NCBI GenBank assembly: GCA_023133195.1
Contig: JAGLWW010000058.1
Span: forward strand, 1-5,062
Source: Candidatus Aenigmatarchaeota archaeon
GTDB lineage: Archaea > Aenigmatarchaeota > Aenigmatarchaeia > PWEA01 > JAGHBM01
Direction of reading: 5' to 3'
DNA length: 5,062 nucleotides
Shown here in pieces: positions 1 through 5,062 of this stretch. The stretch's first letter is position 1. The number at the start of each line of letters is the position of its first letter. A model generated the notes under the pieces. That model was not told the DNA's origin, ran no database searches, and saw only the letters and a list, made by a program, of their open reading frames with translations. The position numbers were made by a program, and so were the translations under genes.

Positions 1-55
1 CATAGGATTCATACAGCAGGATTATCAGAATTCCATAGAATTTTCAACACAGTAA
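1..55 (+). CDS. C-terminal end of a truncated surface-protein paralogue
   Basis: Only the last 17 codons and the TAA stop (53-55) lie in the window; the first full codon is ATA at 2-4. The peptide is IGFIQQDYQNSIEFSTQ. It aligns without gaps to the C-terminus of the next gene (GLTPDTYQNSIEITTEDH), sharing YQNSIE, and 15 bases are identical and codon-aligned (26-40 versus 1015-1029). This is seen directly. The inference is that a tandem paralogue of the 88-1050 gene lies just upstream and ends in the same final beta-strand of an Ig-like or WxL-like domain. Its function is unknown beyond probable extracellular location. The next gene's TATA box starts four bases after this stop. Confidence 0.7.
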   Translation, partial: IGFIQQDYQNSIEFSTQ

Positions 56-58
56 AGA

Positions 59-66
59 TTTATATA
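59..66 (+). promoter_or_regulatory. Archaeal TATA box (TTTATATA) for the 88-1050 gene
   Basis: TTTATATA is preceded by an A/G-rich BRE-like stretch (TAAAGA, 53-58) that overlaps the upstream stop codon. The box centre is about 25 bp before the ATG at 88. Archaeal TATA boxes usually sit about 25-27 bp before the transcription start, so the mRNA would begin at or next to the ATG and be leaderless. No Shine-Dalgarno-like sequence is present between 67 and 87, which agrees with this. Confidence 0.65.
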
Positions 67-87
67 CATTTAAAGCAAAAAATAAGT

Positions 88-1050
88 ATGAAACCTCCGT
101 ATAAGTTTTTCTTAACGCTTATAGTTTTGGCATTTGTTTTGTCTTTAAGTTACGTAGTTTTAGACTCTGACTCTATAACAGGATTTGTTACAAAGACAGG
201 GCAGTTGTCAATAGGAAATTCAGCACCTACCGCGGACTACATATACCTGAACGATTCAGAGTGCAACGATACTTATCCGAGTGTGACAATAAATCCCACA
301 ACAAACTCAACTTCAAATGTAGTTGTAAAGGCAACTATAACCGACCTTAACGGCGATTGTAATACATTTACCAGTAATAACGTGACTGCTTATTTGTGCA
401 ACGGAACAGGAGCGTGTAATGTAGCCGTGGCGGATCATACAGTTGGTTTGAGTTTTGATTCACAATGGGGCACCGGAAACAGATACTGTAATTTTACGGA
501 TTCCTCCGGAGAGAACTTACAGTTCTTTGAGATTAACGGGTCCTGGAAAATCAACGTGACGGTAACAGATGGTGTAGCAAATGGTGATTTGGCAAAAAAC
601 TGGACCTATAACGAACTCAGGGCTTTCACGTATCCAGAATCAGGAGATACAATAGACATGGGCACCTTGAATCTGGACCAGTGGAACAATGGGACTGCTG
701 GAGACCTGATGTTAAATTCAGGCAACATTGTCATTGATTTGTTGTGGAATGCGACAAACTTCACAGGTGTCACTTATAGCGATGATATAGATATAGACGG
801 TACAAACTACGTGATAGATGATGATGCCTCAGGCACGGACGATACAGGTAACCTAACACAGGTCTATATAAACGAGACGCCAACTGAGCAGATATACTTT
901 GATCCGGCTTCAGGTTTTGTGAGATGTGCAGATGTAGCATGCAACAACGATAACGCCACGATGAACATGTACTGGCACATAAATATTCCAAGTGGTTTGA
1001 CTCCTGATACGTACCAGAATTCCATAGAAATCACAACCGAAGACCACTAA
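88..1050 (+). CDS. Sequon-rich extracellular beta-sandwich protein, N-terminal signal or anchor
   Basis: This 320-residue protein has a basic n-region (MKPPYK) and a hydrophobic segment at about residues 7-25. There is no convincing A-X-A cleavage site, so it may be a cleaved signal or an uncleaved N-terminal anchor. No C-terminal membrane helix or sorting tail is seen. The rest is extracytoplasmic in style: 15 N-X-S/T sequons, seven cysteines and beta-rich sequence. Residues about 50-178 look like one Ig-like domain. Residues about 180-320 look like a second, ending in IPSGLTPDTYQNSIEI, which resembles the closing strands of NEW3/WxL-like domains. Residues 233-244 contain a DxDxDG loop ending in Asp, possibly calcium-binding. 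Residues 31-38 (TGFVTKTG) recur in the gene at 1599-3035. The ATG at 88 fits the TATA spacing for leaderless initiation. The gene follows a paralogue and has 43 bp before the next gene. A role as a structural or adhesive surface protein is likely, but no precise function can be assigned. Confidence 0.85.
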   Translation: MKPPYKFFLTLIVLAFVLSLSYVVLDSDSITGFVTKTGQLSIGNSAPTADYIYLNDSECNDTYPSVTINPTTNSTSNVVVKATITDLNGDCNTFTSNNVTAYLCNGTGACNVAVADHTVGLSFDSQWGTGNRYCNFTDSSGENLQFFEINGSWKINVTVTDGVANGDLAKNWTYNELRAFTYPESGDTIDMGTLNLDQWNNGTAGDLMLNSGNIVIDLLWNATNFTGVTYSDDIDIDGTNYVIDDDASGTDDTGNLTQVYINETPTEQIYFDPASGFVRCADVACNNDNATMNMYWHINIPSGLTPDTYQNSIEITTEDH

Positions 1051-1059
1051 TAAAAATTA

Positions 1060-1067
1060 TTTAAATA
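1060..1067 (+). promoter_or_regulatory. Archaeal TATA box (TTTAAATA) for the 1094-1696 gene
   Basis: TTTAAATA lies in the 43-bp gap after the stop at 1048-1050, with an A-rich BRE-like stretch just before it. Its centre is about 30 bp before the ATG at 1094, which predicts a leader of only a few bases or none. The gap is AT-rich throughout, so a chance match is possible, but spacing and sequence both fit. It would drive the 1094 gene and probably the overlapping downstream gene. Confidence 0.5.
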
Positions 1068-1093
1068 ACAAAAAATTAAAAATAGTTGATACA

Positions 1094-1696
1094 ATGAAAA
1101 TATACAAGCTAATTCCGATTTTGTTTATTCTTCTCAGTTTTCAGACAGTTTTGGCTTTGGGAGTAACAAGACCTGTTCCACATGACGTGGAACTTATGAG
1201 AGGGGAATCGGCAGATTTTACATTCCAGATACAGGCGGTAACCTCAACAGAAAAAATTTCCTGTGTTTATTTTTTAAGTGATATGAGACCTTTGGAAGTA
1301 AAGTTTGACTCAGACGAAGTAATCATAGATGCGGGTTCTAAAAAAGATGTTTACGGGACAGTCACGGTTCCCGAAAATACACCATTTGACACTTATTCAG
1401 GTACTTTGTCTGTAAGCTGTGGTGCAGTATCTCAAGGGGACTCCTCAGGATCCCAAGTCAGGACAACGATAGGCGGAAGTCCATTCAGCGTAGATGTGGT
1501 TGAAGTCAGAGAAAAAGGAATAAAGGAAATCAGGCCGGAAGAAAAGGGAATCTCAACCGAAATCATAATTTTAATTATAATAACAGTCATACTAATAATT
1601 GGTGCTTACTATTGGCTCAATAAACCAAAGAAAAAAATTCCGAAGAAAAAATCAAATAAACCAAAAAATAAAAAGCCAAGGAAGAAACGCAAGTAG
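1094..1696 (+). CDS. Type I membrane protein: single beta domain, TM helix, polybasic cytoplasmic tail
   Basis: This protein has 200 residues. A signal peptide covers residues 1-21, with a plausible cleavage after VLA (19-21). The extracytoplasmic part, about 22-150, begins LGVTRPVPHDVELMRGE and reads as one NEW3/Ig-like beta-sandwich: it has the rGes-f-fqi opening, a PENTPFDTYSGTLSV closing strand and two cysteines (57, 109) that could pair. An Ile-rich transmembrane helix spans about 156-174. Sixteen of the last 24 residues (177-200) are Lys or Arg, broken by prolines in KPKKK/PKKK-like units. By the positive-inside rule this tail is cytoplasmic. Unlike both neighbouring genes it has no N-X-S/T sequon. 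Its 3' end overlaps the open frame of the following gene by up to 98 bases, so the two probably form an operon. Function is unknown; a membrane partner of the next protein is a reasonable inference. The domain call is by pattern, not search. Confidence 0.85.
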   Translation: MKIYKLIPILFILLSFQTVLALGVTRPVPHDVELMRGESADFTFQIQAVTSTEKISCVYFLSDMRPLEVKFDSDEVIIDAGSKKDVYGTVTVPENTPFDTYSGTLSVSCGAVSQGDSSGSQVRTTIGGSPFSVDVVEVREKGIKEIRPEEKGISTEIIILIIITVILIIGAYYWLNKPKKKIPKKKSNKPKNKKPRKKRK

Positions 1697-3035
1697 GTTT
1701 ATTCTATTTCTTTTCATATCATTCATTTTAATAACAAGCATATCTTTTGCAACATCCGGATTCATAACCCGCACGGGGTCGTTTTTTATAATTTCCGGAT
1801 TACACTATACTAATCTGGGAGAAAATACATCCGTAGTCTTGACAGGGGATCCAGTAAAACTTTATGCTTACTGGACCAGCAGCAGTTTACTGGGTTATGC
1901 AATTTTATCCACAAATGAGACAGGTATTTGGAAAAATTACACCAACGGGACTTACAACTCTCCCTTAAATATGACTGGCTATTCTTTCTGGTCCAACTTT
2001 ACCTGGTCCAATTCCTCCATCTCTGAAGCAGATATATCGTGGAGAATATACGCGAATGACAGTTCTGAAGACAAGAATGTTACCGATGTCATGTCCTTCA
2101 CTGTGACTAATACGACTACCACAACCACTACTTCCACAACAACTACAGTCGCCGCCGGAGGCGGAGGAGGCGGAGGACCATCGGGAGAAGAACGTCCAGA
2201 AGTCGTGGGAAACTTTACAGTTATCCCGAATTTTGTGAAAGTCATAATCAACCAGGGGGATACAAAAACAAGGAATGTTGAAGTTTTAAACACAGGAAAA
2301 GAAGAGCTTGAGATAAACATAGATACAGAAAATCTGGATAAGTTCCTGTTGCTGGATACGAATAAATTTAATATAAAGCCAGGAGAAAAAAAATCAGTCA
2401 GACTTGTTTTTGCAGCTTCAGAAAACAAGCTACCGGACGTTTATCTGGGAAATATAATTTTCAAAGGCGGCGGTATAGAAAGAGTAGTAAATGTAATAAT
2501 TGAAGTTAAAGAAGAAAAACCGCTATTTGACATAATAATAGACATACCAAATTTGTTTAAAAAAATTGCAATCGGAGATGAGATAGTTGCAAACATAAAG
2601 ATAGTAAACAACGGCTATATAGATATTGTTGATGTCACCATACAATATTCAATCATAGACATGGACAACAACACCATCGTTGTAAAAGAGGAGACACTTG
2701 CTGTCGGAAGAACAAAAACAATCAACAGAAGATTGAAAATACCTTCAGATGTTAAACCGGGAAGATACATTTTGTACGGAAAGATAACATATGAAGGCGG
2801 GATTGCCACGGCCAGTGATTTTTTTGAGATAGTTGAAAAGAAAGAGGAACCACTTGATTTACAGATGTTAATTCTTGCAGCGGTGTCCATAATTCTTATA
2901 ATCATAATTAAGATAGTTTCTAATGTAAAGAAAAAGAATAAACTCAAGTGTTATTACTGCGGCATATTTTATAAAAATGAAAAGAGTCTTAGAAATCATA
3001 TAAAAAGAGAACATCCCAGAAGTAAAAAAAACTAA
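1599..3035 (+). CDS. Type I membrane glycoprotein with Ig-like domains and a cytoplasmic C2H2 zinc finger; start uncertain
   Basis: Numbering is from TTG 1599 (478 residues). A signal-type segment, FILFLFISFILITSISFA, covers residues 34-51. Residues 52-170 form a sequon-rich Ig-like head (KLYAYW, LSTNETG, WSNFTWSNSS and WRIYAND blocks) of a kind repeated in many archaeal surface proteins. Residues 172-193 are a Thr-run/Gly-run linker. Residues about 205-305 and 308-413 look like two NEW3/CARDB-like beta domains. A transmembrane helix lies at about 421-440. The C-terminus carries a canonical zinc finger, C451-x2-C454-x12-H467-x4-H472, which would be cytoplasmic. There are twelve N-X-S/T sequons, ten of them in the head or the head end of the linker. 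The start is unresolved: the only standard starts are TTG 1599 and GTG 1602, inside the previous gene's TM-coding region, giving a 33-residue basic lead. An ATA at 1668 would give a normal signal peptide. The stop overlaps the EF-2 stop. A membrane sensor or tether role is inference. Confidence 0.82.
   Translation: MVLTIGSINQRKKFRRKNQINQKIKSQGRNASRFILFLFISFILITSISFATSGFITRTGSFFIISGLHYTNLGENTSVVLTGDPVKLYAYWTSSSLLGYAILSTNETGIWKNYTNGTYNSPLNMTGYSFWSNFTWSNSSISEADISWRIYANDSSEDKNVTDVMSFTVTNTTTTTTTSTTTTVAAGGGGGGGPSGEERPEVVGNFTVIPNFVKVIINQGDTKTRNVEVLNTGKEELEINIDTENLDKFLLLDTNKFNIKPGEKKSVRLVFAASENKLPDVYLGNIIFKGGGIERVVNVIIEVKEEKPLFDIIIDIPNLFKKIAIGDEIVANIKIVNNGYIDIVDVTIQYSIIDMDNNTIVVKEETLAVGRTKTINRRLKIPSDVKPGRYILYGKITYEGGIATASDFFEIVEKKEEPLDLQMLILAAVSIILIIIIKIVSNVKKKNKLKCYYCGIFYKNEKSLRNHIKREHPRSKKN
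2112..2177 (+). repeat. Low-complexity Thr-run and Gly-run linker
   Basis: The codons read seven Thr, Ser, four Thr, Val-Ala-Ala, then seven Gly (residues 172-193 of the 1599-3035 gene). Synonymous codons are mixed (ACG, ACT, ACC, ACA; GGA, GGC), so the run is kept at the protein level and is not a simple DNA microsatellite. It separates the sequon-rich head from the two membrane-proximal domains. Such Thr-rich tracts are often O-glycosylated, stiff spacers in archaeal surface proteins, and the Gly run would act as a hinge. Role inferred from composition and position. Confidence 0.8.
2949..3014 (+). other. Single C2H2 zinc-finger domain at a membrane protein's C-terminus
   Basis: The codons encode C-x2-C-x12-H-x4-H with the expected core residues: an aromatic residue (Tyr458) four after the second Cys, Leu464 ten after it and His467 thirteen after it. 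This is the classical TFIIIA-type spacing. It lies about 10 residues after the transmembrane helix, behind a basic KKKNKLK stretch, so it is on the cytoplasmic side. Single C2H2 fingers occur in small archaeal proteins and may bind nucleic acid or protein. Which one applies here cannot be told from sequence. Confidence 0.85.
3024..3031 (-). terminator. Oligo-T terminator for EF-2
   Basis: Eight A on the plus strand read as eight T on the minus strand, starting immediately after the EF-2 TAG stop. Archaeal RNA polymerase terminates at such oligo-T tracts, often without a hairpin, and no hairpin is evident here. The same bases encode the last Lys-Lys-Asn codons of the convergent zinc-finger gene, so the terminator is embedded in coding sequence. 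Further T-rich stretches follow on the minus strand within about 60 bases (2970-2995) and could act as backup sites. Confidence 0.5.
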
Positions 3036-5062
3036 GCTCCTTCTTCCGGTTGTGGCACTCCTTCCCCAAGGCCCTTTCTTGTTCTTATCTGCTTCACAAC
3101 CTTTTCAAGAAGTTCCTTCGGTATTTTTTCAAATAACACGTCTATAAGGAAATAAAAACCTTTTCCTCCTGTCGCCGATTTCAACGCCCCCTCGAAGCCG
3201 AACATCTCTGCCACAGGAAGCTTAGTCTTCAGTATTGCTGCGCCTTCCTCGTTCTGCATATCCAGTACGTCTCCCCTCCTGTTCTGTATCTCTTTCATGG
3301 CAGCTCCCATCTCTTCCTGGGGAGTCTCTATTCTCAGTATTTGTTTTGGCTCAAACAAGGTTGGCCCCGCTTTCAGTATAGCATTCTTCATTGCAAACCT
3401 TGATGCAGGTATCACCTGTGCTGGTCCCCTGTGTATGGAATCCTCGTGCAGTTCCGAATCAACAAGCCTTACAAGAATAGCATAGCACGGCTCCTTGCAT
3501 ATTGGACCTTCTTTCATGACATCCTTGAAAGCCTGTTTAAGCAGTTCCATGACTTCATTAAGATACTGGATACCCTTTGTCGCGTCTATGAATAGGTTTC
3601 TGTTGTAAACCATTTTGACTCCCCTGGCATCCAGTTCATTCATCCCGAGTTCCCTTAACTTCTTTGTGAGTTCAACATCCTTTCCCTTGACTACACCTTC
3701 CTTTATATCACCGTTCTTCATGGCATCATAAATTTCCTTGTTTATCGGCTCCACTTCCAGATAGAACTTGTTGTGCTTGTTTGGAGATTTTCCTTCCACA
3801 GGTCCCGCCTTCTTTGATATGGTTTCCCTGTAGACCACTATCGGAGGCGATGTTTCTATTTCTATGCCGTTATCTTTTAATTTCCTTTCCACCTTTGCCT
3901 CTATGTGCAGTTCTCCCAGTCCGGATACGAGATGTTCACCTGTCTCCTGGTTTATCTCAATCTTTAATGTCGGGTCTTCCCTTGACAGTTTTCTTAGAGT
4001 CTCTATTACTTTGGGAAGGTCCTGCGTTCTCTTGGCTTCTATTGCCTTCGTTACCACAGGCTCAAAAACATGCTTTATGCCTTCAAAAGGCTGGATTATT
4101 ACATCGGATTCGCAAAGGGTCTCGCCTGAGAACACGGATGGAAGACCTACTATACCTATTATGTTTCCGGCATAGACTTCAGACATTGGTATTCTTTGTA
4201 TGCCCTTGTAGATGCAAACCTGCTGTATTCTTTCACTCTTTTTCTGCCCTACCAGATAGACTTCCTGACCTTCTTTCAGTTTTCCGGAAAACAATCTTGC
4301 TGTTGCCACATTGCCTGCATGGGAGTCTGTATATATTTTCGTCACAATACAAGCCATCTTTCCATCGGAATCGCAGGAAGTCATGGTCTTGCCCATATCA
4401 CTTTCTATATCTCCTGTCCATATCTTGCCTATCCTGTATTTCTGTGCTTTCATGGGATCCGGAAGATGTTCTATAATCATGTTAAGAACAATTTTGTACA
4501 AAGGCGCTTTCTGTGCCAGTTCCTTGTCATTATCTTGTGAAGAGTAATCTATGATATCCTTAAAGGTTATTCCAGTCTCCTTCATAAAAGGGATGGAAAT
4601 TGCCCAGTTTCTGTAAGCAGTCCCGAAAGCGACAGAGCCATCATTGACATTAACCTGCCATTTTTTCTTATACTCCTTTTCCGCGTATTTGTCTATGAGC
4701 ATGTTTACGTCGGCAATCATCTTCATAAATCTTTTTTGCATTTCATCTGGAGTGAGTTTCAGTTCTTTTATCATCCTGTCAACTTTGTTTATGAAGAGAA
4801 TCGGCTTTACCCTTTCCTTGAGAGCCTGTCTTAATACCGTTTCAGTCTGCGGCATCACCCCTTCCACAGCGCATATCACCACAAGTGCGCCGTCCACTGC
4901 CCTCATGGCCCTGGTCACGTCACCACCAAAATCAACGTGGCCCGGGGTGTCTATGAGATTTATCAAATAATCCTGACCATTGTAATCATGCACCATAGAA
5001 ACGTTTGCAGAGAAGATTGTTATCCCCCTTTCCTGTTCCTGGTCATCATAGTCCATAAACAG
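3032..5062 (-). CDS. fusA: Translation elongation factor 2 (aEF-2), N-terminus cut off by the window edge
   Basis: EF-2 is the GTPase that moves tRNA and mRNA through the ribosome after peptide-bond formation. The window shows 676 residues; the frame stays open to the edge (Leu-Phe before MDYDDQEQERGITI), so the ATG at 5054-5056 is internal and roughly 55 residues, including the P-loop, are missing. In visible numbering, switch I RGITI is 12-16, DTPGH is 38-42 and NKVD is 92-95. GSVAFGTAYRNWAISIPFM follows, as in other archaeal EF-2s. Domain II, III (SGLGELHIE) and IV (SPNKHNKFYLEVEP) blocks are in order. The diphthamide loop HEDSIHRGPAQ is intact, with the expected modified His at codon 3431-3433. 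Domain V has SATGGKGFYFLIDVLFEKIP. The C-terminal RKGLGEGVPQPEEGA is ordinary in length. The extrapolated total of about 730 residues is typical. Its TAG stop (3032-3034) overlaps the convergent gene's stop. Its promoter lies outside the window. Confidence 0.98.
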   Translation of the reverse strand: MFMDYDDQEQERGITIFSANVSMVHDYNGQDYLINLIDTPGHVDFGGDVTRAMRAVDGALVVICAVEGVMPQTETVLRQALKERVKPILFINKVDRMIKELKLTPDEMQKRFMKMIADVNMLIDKYAEKEYKKKWQVNVNDGSVAFGTAYRNWAISIPFMKETGITFKDIIDYSSQDNDKELAQKAPLYKIVLNMIIEHLPDPMKAQKYRIGKIWTGDIESDMGKTMTSCDSDGKMACIVTKIYTDSHAGNVATARLFSGKLKEGQEVYLVGQKKSERIQQVCIYKGIQRIPMSEVYAGNIIGIVGLPSVFSGETLCESDVIIQPFEGIKHVFEPVVTKAIEAKRTQDLPKVIETLRKLSREDPTLKIEINQETGEHLVSGLGELHIEAKVERKLKDNGIEIETSPPIVVYRETISKKAGPVEGKSPNKHNKFYLEVEPINKEIYDAMKNGDIKEGVVKGKDVELTKKLRELGMNELDARGVKMVYNRNLFIDATKGIQYLNEVMELLKQAFKDVMKEGPICKEPCYAILVRLVDSELHEDSIHRGPAQVIPASRFAMKNAILKAGPTLFEPKQILRIETPQEEMGAAMKEIQNRRGDVLDMQNEEGAAILKTKLPVAEMFGFEGALKSATGGKGFYFLIDVLFEKIPKELLEKVVKQIRTRKGLGEGVPQPEEGA

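Noticed and set aside
770..991. 73-codon minus-strand frame, Arg/Tyr/Leu/Cys-rich
   Set aside because: It is antisense to the Asp-rich part of the 88-1050 gene, with no promoter or recognisable domain.
2112..2177. Possible microsatellite or CRISPR-like repeat
   Set aside because: Codons vary synonymously and there are no spaced direct repeats. It is a protein-level low-complexity linker.
1979..2428. 149-codon minus-strand frame with Pro and Val runs
   Set aside because: The Pro and Val runs are the complement of the Gly and Thr codon runs of the plus-strand glycoprotein. There is no promoter, and the composition is that of an antisense shadow.
2862..3035. Archaeosortase (PGF-CTERM-like) sorting tail on the large glycoprotein
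   Set aside because: The C-terminus has no PGF-type motif, and the TM helix is followed by about 38 residues including a zinc finger, unlike a short basic sorting tail.
3124..3129. Six-T run as a terminator for the plus-strand zinc-finger gene
   Set aside because: It lies about 90 bases downstream inside the EF-2 coding region, is short and is not supported by a hairpin. It is possible but too weak to annotate.
3431..3433. Possible loss of the diphthamide site, as reported in some archaea
   Set aside because: The loop reads HEDSIHRGPAQ with the expected His present, so the site looks normal.
3781..4476. 231-codon open frame on the plus strand inside EF-2
   Set aside because: It is fully antisense to conserved EF-2 domains II-III, its protein is Leu/Ser/Cys/Arg-rich without domain features, and other antisense open frames crowd the same region. 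It is a shadow of EF-2 codon use.
5054..5056. ATG as the start of EF-2
   Set aside because: Residues Leu-Phe precede it in frame exactly as in other EF-2 proteins, and the P-loop is missing, so this Met is internal and the gene continues past the window.

Overview
The window looks like part of an archaeal chromosome. The minus-strand gene is an unmistakable archaeal/eukaryotic-type elongation factor 2 with a diphthamide-type domain IV loop. Two plus-strand genes are preceded by archaeal TATA boxes (TTTATATA, TTTAAATA) placed about 25-30 bp before their ATG, with no Shine-Dalgarno sequence. The surface proteins (short N-terminal membrane segment, dense N-X-S/T sequons, Thr-run and Gly-run linker, Ig-like beta domains) have the style seen in DPANN-type archaea such as Woesearchaeota and relatives. 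That lineage guess rests on remembered style, not on a search.

Layout. 1-55: the last 17 codons of a truncated gene whose C-terminus aligns without gaps to that of the next gene, so the left edge holds a tandem paralogue. 88-1050: a secreted or N-terminally anchored, heavily sequon-bearing beta-sandwich protein. 1094-1696: a type I membrane protein with one extracytoplasmic beta domain and a strongly basic cytoplasmic tail. 1599 (or a later start)-3035: a large type I membrane glycoprotein with a sequon-rich head, a Thr/Gly linker, two membrane-proximal Ig-like domains, one transmembrane helix and a canonical single C2H2 zinc finger at the cytoplasmic C-terminus. 3032-5062, minus strand: EF-2, cut at its N-terminus by the window edge.

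The plus-strand genes form a cell-envelope cluster. The second and third share an overlap and are probably co-transcribed. The third gene and EF-2 converge and their stop codons overlap by two bases. The only clear terminator candidate for EF-2, a run of eight T on the minus strand, lies inside the last codons of the zinc-finger gene. No gene-free stretch exceeds about 45 bases, and no RNA gene, mobile element or CRISPR array was seen.

The most notable points are the surface-protein/zinc-finger architecture, its neighbour with a polybasic cytoplasmic tail, and the unresolved start of the zinc-finger gene, which has no ATG, GTG or TTG near its signal peptide. Whether the two membrane proteins link the envelope to nucleic acid or a cytosolic partner is inference only.
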